From: Sphagnum compactum
Lineage: Eukaryota; Bryophyta; Sphagnopsida; Sphagnales
Direction of reading: 5' to 3'
Assembly (NCBI GenBank): GCA_965153455.1
Contig: OZ234504.1
Location: 3,224,001-3,288,000 of the forward strand
DNA: 64,000 bases
In this document: positions 22,340 to 33,560 of the stretch, one piece after another
Layout: each line of letters begins with the position of its first letter
How positions within the stretch are numbered: the first letter of the stretch is position 1
Translations under genes and position numbers: made by a program
Notes under the pieces: generated by a model
Databases searched by the model: none
What the model was told of the DNA's origin: nothing
What the model saw: only the letters and a program-made list of their open reading frames with translations

Positions 22340-22917
22340 AGGATGAATTCAGAAGCTCTGATGCAAGAGTCTACGAGCATCTGGAAAAATACATGCACCA
22401 ATGGCGATTCTGACTGGATACCAGAGCAAGATCGCGCGATCATGACCAAGGAAGATGCTGCGTCTACCTCGGATTCGACACTAGTACTGATGGTAGCGAG
22501 CATTGTGATTCGGAGTCTAATAAATTGAAACAAATTGATTGTGAAGATGAGTTTAGAGATGCTGAATTGGAGGAGTTGGTGAGGTCAGAAGGGCTACAAG
22601 AAATGTTGCAACTGATATTACAGGAGCAGCTTAACGGGTTCATGGATGAAGAAATCACAGATTCGGATGATTACGCAGACTGGATCAGATGGGTGTCTGA
22701 TGCAGAGCAAAGCAGACGAGCCATGTATGAATCCACACCTGATGCAGCTGTTCCATTTTTGCTGCAGCAACCCAGCCGAAGAGATGCTTCCTCAATTCCG
22801 GCGTTGCTGCAGACTATCCAGACGAAAGATGGCAACTCTGATCGCAGCACCACTGAGCAGTTGGGATCATCCAGCCATGAGGAAATGGACACTAAATGGA
22901 GTGATATCTGTCAGTGA
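22340..22917 (+). pseudogene. E2 protease-RT acidic linker
   Basis: A low-complexity acidic stretch. The clear frame is 22525-22917, with 'DEEITDSDDYADW' and 'SSSHEEMDTKWSDI'. There is no catalytic motif. It corresponds in position to the acidic linker of E1. Confidence 0.6.
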
Positions 22918-22935
22918 ATCAGGATTGACAACAGC

Positions 22936-23895
22936 TTGAATGAGGGAGGACAGCAACAATTCTGGAAAATTTTGGAGCGGTATCAAGACGTTTTTGCTTG
23001 GAACAAGGGTGAATTAGGTTGCTGCACTATTGGTGAACATTTTGTGGATACGCAAGGATTCCCACCTTGCAAGGCATCTCCTGGTCGATTATCCTACTGG
23101 GAAGAGGCAGAAATGAAGAGGCAAATCGATGTCCTGGTAGATTTGGGCAAGATGAGGCCCAGTAGCTCTGAGTATGCCTGTCGGGTAACTCTACCAATGA
23201 AGAAGGATGGGAGCAGGCGATTCTGTGGGACTACCGACCACTCAACGCACAAACACGTCGGGATTCATTTCCAATGCCACTCGTGGAGGATGTGATCAGC
23301 TGGGAAGCTCGGCATGGTTCACTGCCTTAGACTTGCAGTCTGGTTTCTGGCAAATTCGAATGGCTCCACAAGACATGAAGAAGACAGCTTTGATTACCAA
23401 GACCGGTTTGTATGACTGGACAGTCATGCCATTCGGCCTAAAGAATGCAACGAGTACGTTTACCAGAACTATGTCAAAGGTCTTTAAAAACTTGGGTAGC
23501 AAATTCCTGAAGGTGTTCGTTGATGACCTCAATGTGCACAGCGAAAGTTAGGGGGAGCATCTTCAACATCTGGATGCGATTCTGTGCAAACTCAGGGAAG
23601 TGAATCTCAAACTGAACCCAAACAAGTGTTGCTTTGCTGCAAAAAGCATTACATTTCTGGGCCATGTCGTTAGTGAGAATGGCACCAGACCAGACCCTAG
23701 CAAGATTGAGGCAGTTCTGCATTTTCCACAACCAAAGACGGTCACAAACGTCAGGTCGTTCTTAGGTCTGACGGGGTATTACTGAAATTATGTCCGAGGC
23801 TATGCGCGACTGGCAGCTCCACTATTTGAGTTGACAAAAAGGGATGTTAATTTTGTGTGGGATATGGGCTGTCATCAGGCATTCCAGGCGTTAAA
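22936..23895 (+). pseudogene. E2 reverse transcriptase
   Basis: RT fingers start near 22945 ('FWKILERYQDVFAWNKGEL'). Two frameshifts follow, near 23228 (moving into a frame with 'DYRPLNAQTRRDSFPMP') and near 23300. The palm continues with 'WFTALDLQSGFWQIRMAP', 'VMPFGLKNATSTFTRTM' and the catalytic FVDDL at 23516-23530. TAG at 23549-23551 and TGA at 23783-23785 interrupt the same frame. The connection region has 'ITFLGHVVSENGT' and 'VRSFLGLTGYY'. Confidence 0.92.
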
Positions 23896-24520
23896 GGCAG
23901 CGCTGGTTGATGCACCTGTACTCACACGACCATTTCAGGAGAACGTTTTGTCTGGACGTTGACTGGTCACCCAAGGGTGTTGAAGCCATACTGTCACAGA
24001 AGGAAGGAAAATTTGAGAAGGTGGTGGCTTATGCCAATAAGAGCTTAACAGAAGCACAGAGGAAGTTCCATCTCATGGAAGGGGAATGCTACGCACTGAT
24101 CTGGGGCATCATGCATTTCAGGCAGTACTTGCACAGGAATCATTTCATTCTGCGCACAGATCACAAACCGCTGGAATGGTTAGCAACCGTGTCGGATGCG
24201 CATGGAAGGAGGGGCAGGTGGGTTGACATGTTGCAGGATTTCAGTTTCAAGATAATCCACTGACCAGGACTCAGACATACAAATGTCGATGCTTTGAGTA
24301 GGAATCCAGTTGGACTAGCCACAGATGATGATGACTTTAGAGGGGAGATCCAAGACATTGGAAATACACAAACTGACGCACCTGAGGGAGAAAAGGAGAT
24401 TCGCTTTGTTCAGATGGGCAAAGAAACGGAATGGCTCGGTGTTAGGAGAAAGGACAGGGAGTTTGTACAACATCATGCGTGTTGTTTTGGCATCAACCAC
24501 TGGAATTATGCCAGTAGCCA
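23896..24520 (+). pseudogene. E2 RNase H and linker
   Basis: RNase H in a new frame after a shift near 23900: 'LDVDWSPKGVEAILSQ', 'AYANKSLTEAQRKFH', 'EGECYALIWGIMHFRQYLH', 'LRTDHKPLEWL'. The closing HRPG-type signature has TGA (24261-24263) in place of its Arg codon, and continues 'RHTNVDALSRNPVG'. An acidic tail follows ('DDDDFRGEIQ'). Confidence 0.9.
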
Positions 24521-24524
24521 ATAG

Positions 24525-24827
24525 TTGTTTGTGGTTGACGTTGTATCAGAGGAGGACCAGCCCAAAGAGGTTGTCCCATATGAGGCAAGAATTACAAGAG
24601 GGGGTGAGCTTATGCAGGATAATAATGTGAGAGTGGTGATGAAGAGGAGGGGACCCCAGTACTACGACAAGCAACAGCAATTGGAGCTAGTGTTGGCAGC
24701 TCAACAACTGTTCGAATCAGGAGAGCATGACTTAGTTTCTACAGGTTTTGATGAGGAGGATGAGTGTGGAGCAGGCACAGGACACCGAGACATATGGGAG
24801 GATGTAACCTGCATGGATTTACTATGA
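24525..24827 (+). pseudogene. E2 RNase H-integrase spacer
   Basis: A 100-codon open stretch between the RNase H tail and the integrase zinc region, ending at a TGA near 24825. No motif is recognised ('GGELMQDNNVRVVMKRRGPQ'; acidic end 'GFDEEDECG'). Confidence 0.5.
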
Positions 24828-24899
24828 GGAGGCATGCTCCCAGACACTGTTGACCCTATGGAATCTAAGAGAGCAAAGCAGAAAATATTGAACTACCAC

Positions 24900-26063
24900 T
24901 AGCAGGACCAATCACTTTATTTCAAGGGGTTACTAGTGCCAAGACCAGAAGACCGCATGGGACTAGTAGTCCGAATGCATTAGGACCTAGGGCATTTTGG
25001 AGAAGAGAGGACTCTGGTTGAGATATGTAGGAAGTACTTTTGGCATAATTGAACAGAGGATGTCAAGACTGTGGTGAAGGTATGCCAACAATGTCAGATG
25101 GTGAAAAGGATGGGGAGTATACGCTCTGAAGATGAAGAGTTGAAGTGTATACCCATTTGTGATCTGTTTCACAGAATGGCTATGGACACTGCAGGACCAT
25201 TGCCTGAAACTAAGTCAAGAAACAAGTACATTCTGGTGGCCATCGACCACTATTCTAAGTGGTGTGAGGCAAAAGCAGTTGTTGATCATGGTGCTAAGAC
25301 TGCGGCCAGGTTCCTAGAAGATGACATAATCTGCAGGTATGGAGTCCCCAAGTTTGTGCTTACTGACAATGGTGGAGAATGGGCTGCAGAATTCGATGTG
25401 ATGTGCAAGGACTATGGAATCTAGCATTAGCACACTGCACCCCAATGGCCTCAATGCAATGGGATAGCGGAGCGCTTGATCAAGACTATCAAACACGGCA
25501 TCACCGTTCTTGCCGCAACACCAGAAAACGTGGATTGTTGGGACGAACATCTGGCCAAGATCTTGTTTGGGTATAGATGTGGGATACAGGCTAGCACTAA
25601 GTTTTCACCCTTCATGATTTTAACTGGTCGTACACCACGTCTCAGGGCAGACAATTACCTGCACGCTCTGACTGCTATGACTGATGATGATGTTGATATT
25701 GAAGTTGTTGCAGCACAATTTCTATAGAAGGTGAAGCTGATAGCAAGCATCCACGAAAATGTCTTGCTCAACGTGGAACAAACACAGAAGAAGCAAAGGA
25801 AGACCTATGATGCCATAAAAGGTAAGCAAACTTTTGAAGGACTGGTTGAAGGGGAGACTATGGTCGAGATGAAGAAACCAGGAAAGAACAAAGCCTTGGC
25901 TGCAAACTGGGAAGGTCCATACCAATTTGTTGGACATATAGATGGGAAGGGGAACTTTGATTTTGAGGAAGGCAGCATAATTTGCATCATCCAGGATGCT
26001 TATGGACACCAGTGGGAAAGGTCTCGTAGGGATCTTCAGATCTATCACGTTCAACAAGATTGA
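24900..26063 (+). pseudogene. E2 integrase
   Basis: Cuts and joins element ends into host DNA. HHCC zinc region about 24975-25110 ('DLGHFGEERTLVEICRKYFW', then 'VCQQCQ'), with stops near 24981 and 25050. Catalytic core: D in 'AMDTAGPLP', D in 'VLTDNGGEW', E in 'CNGIAERLIKTIK' (about 25470). TAG codons at 25422-25424 and 25428-25430 lie between the second and third catalytic residues, in the same frame. The C-terminal part runs to 26063 and includes 'NWEGPYQFVGHIDG' and 'ERSRRDLQIYHVQQD', with a TAG at 25725-25727. No chromodomain follows. Confidence 0.92.
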
Positions 26064-26088
26064 ATGAAGCTGAGGGACTCAACTTTTT

Positions 26089-26103
26089 CAGGAAGGGAGG
26101 GGT
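26089..26103 (+). other. E2 polypurine tract
   Basis: The purine-rich AGGAAGGGAGGGG lies just before the 3' LTR, followed by TGACATA. It is the expected primer for plus-strand synthesis. Confidence 0.7.
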
Positions 26104-26109
26104 GACATA

Positions 26110-26818
26110 TGTGACCGGAAAGGGAGTGACCGAATAGTTGGTCTTTGATTATCTCTGTGGTGTGAATGCCGAATTCATTTTAAGGGTTTAAGGGGTTAAG
26201 CCTGTCGTCAACTTTCTTAATGAAGGCGACGGGGTTTATTAATTTTGGGACAGGAGGTTAGTGACGGTGTGCATGGAATGCATGGGGAGGTCTCTCTTTG
26301 GGGGTGTGTGATGTGAAGAGCAAGAAGAAGGTGGCGCGAATGATGGTGAAAAGGGAAGCTGATAAGGAGGACGAGCAAAAAAAAGAGTTGGTCCGATAGG
26401 AGGCAGATAGACAGAGGAGGGGGAGTTTTGGGGAGTAAAGAAAGCACAGGAGCTTGGGGGATAGCTAGTTACTGATCTCTTCCGCTGCGTTAGTAACTAG
26501 AAGATGGCCAGCTCCATAATCTGGTGGGTGTAGGACTAATCAAGGATCGATACTGTAGAAGGAGGAAGCTAGAAGGTGGTCTGAGCTGTAGAGATGCACG
26601 TAGAAGTTATACCTGTAGGAGTTCTGGGAGTGGGTTTGGGAGCAGTTGATGTGTGCCCCTATTTGGGAAGTAGCAGAGCTGGAAGCATAGGAGTTGTGGA
26701 CTTCAATTAGGACTACTGTAATACTGTCCAGTTAACAGGAGAATACTCATTCACATTCTGACAGAGTGAACTCTTCAGAGGAGTTGAGTTGTTGTTCTGA
26801 CCCTTCCTTTTGGTGACA
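26110..26818 (+). repeat. E2 3' LTR
   Basis: It starts TGTGACCGGAAAGG, is collinear with 19145-19850, and ends CCTTTTGGTGACA. The last four bases (GACA) are not present at the end of the 5' LTR, where ATCA of the primer site is found instead. Confidence 0.92.
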
Positions 26819-26822
26819 CAGA

Positions 26823-27971
26823 GTCATTACATGAAGCGGTGCTTGTGTTGATACATATCGTGAGAAAAACTGGTCAGAAGGGATCATGGATGCACGGCAC
26901 TGCACTTGGGCTAAATGACCCATGGAGAGAGCACGAGACGCATGCTAAGGTAGTGTTGAATTTGAAATATATTTAGATTGAGAGAATAAGAGACACATGC
27001 CAAGGTACTGTTGAATTTGAAGTAAATTTTGATTGTCTGAGAGTGGAGATAGACCAAGAGTGGTGAAATTGCATTCTATTGAGTGTAAAGCTTAGGGACA
27101 CCGTTTTGGACAAGAATTTTACCGATTGATGAATTTTTTTGAAACATTGAGAAACCAAAGAAACAGAAAAGGAAAATAAGGGAGTAGGACCTTAAGCAAT
27201 AAGGGAGGGTCCCCATATTTTCACCTAACATTTGAATCAGAATTAGAAGGCCTTTGGTATTTTTCAAGTGCTTTTTACCGACCACCATGCATAGTGCGAA
27301 CCAACCCACACATGGTCATCATGAATTGGATGGTCTACAGTCACATGTTGTAAGCACCAGGAATTTGGATTAGCTAGTGTCCCAACTCAGGTGTAATGAA
27401 TTTGTGTCCTAGCTATGAACCTTTTGTCAAGTGAATCAAGGGAAAGCTAGTGAGTGACCCTTTTGAGACCTCAACAACTTGCCAACAACAACAGCAGCTC
27501 AGGAAAGCATAAGTTATCACGTTGTTTTGTTGGTGCTGTTTTGTATCGTGTCATTCTTTCACCTCAGTGGGGGTCTTTCTGCTCAAAAGTGATGATTTCC
27601 ATACTGCACACACCCCCAAAGCTGTATATGAAAAGAAAAAGATATAACTTATGCCCAATTGGGATGATTCTGTAGACTTCTGGAACTGGATCTAGTCAAC
27701 TGCTGATCCCCAGCAGAATAGACTCCACCCTGGACCCCCCTTAGTAGTAAAATGGTGTGTACACAACATTTTTCATCAAGTATGTGACTCAAATAGTATG
27801 AAACTTTGCTAAAGCATCTCCATTGTTCGCAGGAAATGCTGCAACCCTGCAAAACTTTATTAATAAACACACCATAGATTTGAAAAATGTACAAAGGAAA
27901 TAAGAAAAAGGAAAAGGGAGAATTTACAAGATATCAAGTTAGCTCAAACTAGATGTGAAATCCTCTCCATG
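26823..27971. other. spacer with a ~52-bp tandem duplication
   Basis: Two diverged copies, 26935-26984 and 26989-27043, share 'gaga(c)gcatg..aaggta.tgttgaatttgaa'. No gene is recognised. Confidence 0.45.
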
Positions 27972-30644
27972 TCAAAAATTGATCGCTTGTAGTAGGTTGG
28001 TTGTATTTCTCCATGTAAAAAACCCACCACTTGCAATAGGTCGGCTGTGATGATGGGATGCGTGTCTTGAAGGGGTGGAAGTCAAAACGTAGCTAGGCCT
28101 ACAACTATTGCCCGACTTAAGATGAATGGTGCTTGCATCCTTTACATTGTGATTGAAATGTTTATACAGAATAATAATTAGACAAAAAGATGAAGGCCTT
28201 CTGGCCCTTTCAAGCTCCAAATGGCATTAACACAATCATGTAAAAACACATCAACTTGTTTGTGTAGACATTCAAATATTTCAATTGCTATAGGGAAAAA
28301 TTGATCAGTAAGGTGTTGATAATGATAGCTCCTCTCTTTGGCTTGAGTTGCACAAGATCAGGGAAGTAAATCCACTTGCGTTGGGTTACCAACGATAACA
28401 TCAGCTAGGATGTGAATGTCGTCTTTGGTGAACACAATATTGACTTGTCAACAAGAGGAGTTGAACGTGGTTGAAGGAAGTGCATTTAGTTGTTCTCGTC
28501 CCATGTGGAAACCAACATCTCGCACAATGGTGGCAAAAGTGTTACAAACTACATCATGGGTTCCCATGCACTCGTTGCCATGAATGCAACATAAAAGGTG
28601 GATACCCATAGGGTCGATGGGATTAGTGGTTTTTTTCTTTAGAAAATTTCCACAACCTAGCGCCAAAAAAAAAGGGCTGGTGAATCCAACAAAAAGATTT
28701 TTGAGATTTTTTTTTAAATGCCATATCTTGACCCAAAAAAATTAAAAGTTGCCAGATTTAGATAGTGTGTTCTTGTAGGTCACCGAGATAAGTAGGATTC
28801 TAAAAAAGATCTACTAGTCCACTAGGACAATTGCTATTTACTATTAAATAATGCTGAGGATCTTAGCTAATGAACCTACTTGAAGAATTTGAAAAAACAA
28901 ACATTGGATGGGGTGTGTGCACATGCATTGAAAGATACTTACAATTGAAGATGGGGTAGTCCAAATTGCATTTGAAGCACTATGGAAAAATTTGGGGAAG
29001 ATAATTGAAAGGCTATGAAAACTAGTTGAACTATAAACCAAACGCATGCCCTTGGGCCAAAAAATGATAAAACTTGAACATGATGGGCTTTAGATGTCTT
29101 GTTGAAGAACATGTTAAAAAAGGTATGATGGCGCAAATGTTCCAAAATGGAATCTTGAAGTCGAACCATTTGTTGTTGGATGAGTTGTTCAAATGGAAGA
29201 TAAACACGCATGAATTGGGGGTGGTAGAAGATCACATGTTGCTTTAAAGTGTTATTGATTCGTGTTAAGGTTTTAAGAAAGAAGGGACGTTGATCAATCA
29301 TAAACCTAACAACTATGATTAAGCTACAAGGGCCCAAAAACCTAAATAGGTTATTGGGGCGATGGTGGTTGTCATTATGAGCCCAATGCCACCGAAAGTT
29401 AATAGGAGATAAACTTGTTTACAGGCTAAAGGTCTTTCTAAGCTATGAAAAGATCCTAAACCCAAGAGGTGCCCAAACACTTGAAAGAGGGATGAGTCAA
29501 AAGGAATAACGGATTCTATGAAGGTGGAGGAAAGAAGTGTGCATCATAAGAGATACAATGGCCGTTGCACGAAACAATGAGTTAGAATTCCAAATTTGGT
29601 TACCTAAACATCACCCATTCTAAGGAAAAGGTCCACATGTCAAACATCTTTTAGAAAGGCATCTTTGATGAAAGATGATGTGAATGATGAAGTGCCCAAT
29701 GGAACCCCCAAGACTTTAATTCCTTTTGATGTGGTGGTAAATTAAAATGGGGTGTTGAAATCCCACATGATCACCTTGATGAGTTCCCATGGCAAATGGG
29801 ATGACTACGACATTGCCTTCACAATTACAATGATTGTAAAATAGAGGATATTCAATGCATAAAATGTACGAACAAAAATGATGAGTTGTATGATGTTTCC
29901 ACTTATTATATGAAGTTTTTGCAATATGATCCTTTTTAACACCAAATTTAAGGCGTTTGTCACATCTAGCTAAAGAACAACCTAGTTGGGTGAAGGTCCA
30001 AGGTGCACCTGATGTCATGGAAATTACTACTTCACAACTACCCTTAATTGCAACTTTGAATTAATGTGGGGAAAAATGTGTTGAAAAAGCATCATGAAAT
30101 TGAAAACATAAAACGTGACTTATGAGTCGATACAATGTTTCCCCCACTACAATGGGATGAACTCCACCTGAAAGTTTGGTCATGGCTAGTAGAAGCGGGC
30201 AGCTCCAAGGACATGTGCAATTTGAAGTGGAATGTGACCATATGCGATATGAAAACAAAATTGAAACAACTAAAGGAATCCATGTTGAATCTTCTAGGTG
30301 TTTAAACAATCCCAAATGTGTTTAAAAACCATTATAAAAGGACCATTTGCCAATAAATGCGACATGTGTTGGAAAGCTAGTTTAAAGGAATCAAAAGAAA
30401 CTTCGAAATCCTGGTTTAACTTGTAGTCTTTTAAGAAAAATAGGAAATAGCCGTCTAATTTAAGGTGTAATGTGGCAAAAACTAAGGTGTTGTCAAAAGA
30501 TGTGGGTGCATAGGAAAATGGTGCCAAAACGTAAGTTGCTCGAAAGTATTCATTCGCACATCCAAGAAGTAAACTACAAAAAAAACGTTCATGAGTTGGG
30601 AGGTCATGTTGGGGAAGAGGTGCTAAGCTTAGACTTGCTACCAA
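27972..30644 (-). pseudogene. LINE-like reverse transcriptase gene, degraded
   Basis: A long decayed coding region on the minus strand, broken into many frames. Near 30300-30550: 'FATLHLKLDGYF', 'FDSFKLAFQHM'. Near 30061-30180: RT fingers-like 'KLSGGVHPIVVGETLYRLI' and 'HDAFSTHFSPHQFG'. Near 29750-29990: patches of the palm, including 'LDLHPTWVV'-like sequence and an 'AMGTHQGD' motif, where RVT_1 proteins have a conserved QGDP/QGSP element. Downstream pieces at 28939-29337 ('LTRINNTLKQHVIFYHPQF'), 28448-28666 ('MGIHLLCCIHGNECMGTHD') and 27972-28220 are probably its C-terminal part. The family is a plant non-LTR-type RT (RVT_1). No YxDD box, poly-A tail or target duplication was confirmed. Confidence 0.6.
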
Positions 30645-31044
30645 AGCTTGGGCCCTAAAAAAAAAACTCTTACTGCAAGTTTTCCCAGTTGCCTACTAAA
30701 AAGCGTTCAAATCAAACCCACATTTCTATATGCCCTATTGCCTTGCCATGAGGGGGCAAAATGAAACATCATTAGGGTAACAAAAGGAACAAATGCCAAG
30801 TTACCACATCATAGGGGTCATGTGCCAACTTATCTAATGGAAAACAAAATGCCACTTATACATCACTCCATAAAGTTGTAGAGATGCAATTATATAATCA
30901 AGGACGACAAAAGCCTAACTGAAAAGATTCGTGAACATCCAATTATGAAACCTAAATATAAGCTAATGTAGGCAAGGTGGGAACAAGGGAAGGTATTGAA
31001 CTAGGATGGTCATAGGGTCAAAACATAGTCAAAGGAGCCATAAA
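30645..31044. other. spacer
   Basis: No gene or repeat is recognised. Confidence 0.4.
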
Positions 31045-31439
31045 CACTATAAGAAATCACAACTTTTTTGATTGAAAATTTTGGTAAAACAAAACCCCCT
31101 TCTAGTTTTTTGCCCCCATGTTTAATTTGACCAAAATGTCATCTTGGACTAATCGACTTGGACTTGACCATTTTGATTGGGTCTTTTGGATTGATTTTTT
31201 AAACGGAACCATTGTGACAATAATATAATTTACCAGGTTCTTTACTGAACCATTGTGACAATAATATAATTTGGGTAACGACCATAAATATATATTATTT
31301 AAAATTAATATCAAAATATTAATTTACTAATTAATTAATTGTTCTACTTACCCTACCTTACCCTACCTACCTACCTACTTAATTAACAAACATAATGATT
31401 AATGCCAAAAATTATTTATTTACCTACCAACCCTATGTC

Positions 31440-32620
31440 CTAGGTCTAAACTAAGCTTCTTAGCTTAGCCACCTAGGTTAAACCAAGTCACTTAGGCTAG
31501 GTGAAGCACCCTAAACGAGTCCGAGTAACTTAGGCAAAGTGGTCTAATAGGTTTTGCAACCTAGGCTACCTAATTAAGTCACCTAAGTAGTCAAAATAAC
31601 CTAGGTTGCAAATGTGGAGATTTGAACTCTTCACCTCCACATTGAAGAATTAAATCCTTAACCATTGCACCACCACCCCATAAAGTGATTTTGTTGGACA
31701 ACATATTGTAATGAACATGATTTTGGACCAACATATTATATTAAATGAACTTGAATTTTTTTACACAACTTACATAAATAAATAGGTTATAGGTAGGACG
31801 TACCTATTAATAAATGCATGTATTTAAATAACATGTAGGTTATAGTCTACTAGGCCTAATAGGTACCTACTAGGTTTATGTTTATACCTACTTGATAATC
31901 TACCTACGCCTATGTTATTTAATAAGTTATGTAGGTACCTATTAACTTATTAATAGACTTAGCCTAAGCATACTAGGTAGGTAACTTAGCCTCTTAGGTA
32001 CATTTAAGCTTAGGTTACCTACCTAATAGGCGATGCCTACCAAGTAGGCCAATGTGGTGTAGCCTAAATAGCTTAGGTTAAGCTATGTACCTACCTAGTA
32101 GGCCTAGGTGGCCTAGGTTAAGCTACTTATCTTATAGGCATAAGTGGCCTAAGTTAAACTACATACCTAGTAGGCCTAAGTGGCCTATGCTACGTAACTA
32201 CTAAGTAGACTTTAATAGCCTAGGTTAAGCTACCTACCTAATAGTTAGGCCTAGGTGGCCTAGCCTACTAATCAAGTTAGTAGGATAGGCTACCTACTTA
32301 CTAAGCTTAAGTGGCCTATGTTGCTTAGTAGGCCTAGGCTACATACCTATAGTAGGACTAGGCTAGTGTACACTACTAAGTAACCCATTAAAAGGCTTAT
32401 ACTACCTAGTGGGCTACTTAATAATCTTAAGTTATGTCGTAGGTAGCCTACTAAGTAAGTTTAGGCTAGGCTATTTAGCTAGGCTATTAGCTAAGTTATT
32501 ACCTAACAAGTAGCCTATTAGCCTATTAATTATGTTAGGCTAAATTGGTAATCTAACTGTAGCCTAACCTACTAGCTATGTTAGGTTAGGTAGGTAACCT
32601 AGGCTTAACAAATATGCTAA
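31440..32620. repeat. TAGG/CCTA-rich simple-sequence-derived tract
   Basis: Over a kilobase is built from words such as 'cctagg', 'taggcc', 'ctaagtt', 'aagctacctacc', with no fixed period. It looks like a decayed (CCTA)n/(TAGG)n expansion. A purer start lies at 31350-31380. Confidence 0.7.
31610..31682 (-). other. tRNA-like module in CACTA element A
   Basis: Read on the minus strand: box A-like TGGTGCAATGGTTAAGG, then, after about 30 bases, box B-like AGAGTTCAAATCTCC. The layout is that of a tRNA half to full body (about 70 bases), as in tRNA-derived SINEs. A full cloverleaf was not confirmed. Similar modules lie in elements B and C. Confidence 0.55.
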
Positions 32621-32959
32621 GTCATCAAATGAATATGGTTCATTTGACTATAAGTCAAATCAAGATGGTCAATTTGACTAAACGTTATCGATTCAATATC
32701 GCTAATTTGATTAACTCATGACCATTTTGATGGACATTTATTCATTTTGACCAAATTTTCAACTTTACACTTGATCAAAAAAACCATTTTAGTCAAATGT
32801 ACTGATAAAATGTAACATGTGTTTTTCATGGGAAGCACAAACTCTCAATCAAAATGGACATACCCTTTGGTCAATATGGATACTTTGATCAAGTTAGTCT
32901 TTTGAAAAGCTGTGATTTCTTGTAATGAGAGGTTGTTAAGTGTCAAATTTTGTCATAAA

Positions 32960-33560
32960 AAATTAGAGGTTTATTTAATTTTATCATTTGAAACCATGGT
33001 AATCGTGGCTTATTATTCATTTTTAACACACATGAATGTCAAGAAATTCAAATCAAAAATCCATTTGATCCAATTTTAGGTTTTGATTTAATTAAAGACT
33101 TTTGAAATTGAAATTTTCTATCATTAAAAAAGGACATTTTTACAAAGGACTTTCAAAGGACTCATATAATAAAAGTAAGTTGATGGTAGAATATATGAGA
33201 TGATAATAACCTATTAAACACATTAAAAAAGATTCACTATTTCAAAAATGTGGAATTCTAAAACTTTGAAAATTCAAAATATGTCCATTTGAAAATTCAA
33301 ATTTTCAAGCTTTAAAAGTGTTTTACCACATATAAATGGGGTATAATGTACATGATGTATTGGAAAAAACTTTAGTCTATATTACATTAAATTCAAAATT
33401 TAGAAACAAAAATTTCTTGATATGATTTCAAATTATCATCATTTTTCAAAACAAAACATAGAATTTGCAAAGAATTTGTACATTTTACACATTCATATAT
33501 ATTCCAAAAATATATATATTTGGGCAATTCTAACCATTTTTCATAACAAGTTGCAAAAAA
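32960..33560 (+). repeat. dispersed AT-rich repeat R1, copy 2
   Basis: Same order of landmarks as copy 1: 'catgaatgtcaagaaattc', 'caaaggactttcaaaggac', 'tggaattctaaaactttga', 'tataaatggggtataatgta' (about 33330-33360), 'atcatttttcaaaacaaaac', 'attcatatat'. Confidence 0.65.

Larger units (their letters stand above)
19145..26818 (+). mobile_element. Ty3/gypsy LTR retrotransposon E2, full length, degraded
   Basis: It has two ~0.7-kb LTRs, an initiator-Met-type primer site, an extra coding region before gag, gag with three zinc knuckles, protease, RT, RNase H, integrase and a polypurine tract (near 26089-26103), in Ty3/gypsy order. The exact 4-bp target duplication CAGA flanks it (19141-19144 and 26819-26822). 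The coding part is broken by several frameshifts and stops. It is related to E3 at 39866-44810. Confidence 0.93.
31045..32927. mobile_element. CACTA-like non-autonomous element A
   Basis: The left end CACTATAAGAAATCACAAC (31045) matches the reverse complement of the right end, CATTACAAGAAATCACAGC (ending 32927). Both resemble the CACTACAAGAAA ends of plant CACTA (En/Spm) transposons. Flanking triplets are AAA and AGA, a possible 3-bp target duplication with one change. The inside has no transposase. It holds subterminal repeats ('gaaccattgtgacaataata' at 31206 and 31247; many 'ccattttga/ttgactaa' words), a reverse-oriented tRNA-like module, and about 1.2 kb of TAGG/CCTA-rich sequence. Confidence 0.72.

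Noticed and set aside
31045-32927. TAGG-rich tract as a centromeric satellite
   Set aside because: It has no fixed period, is bounded by CACTA-type ends, and similar tracts sit inside the other CACTA-like elements.
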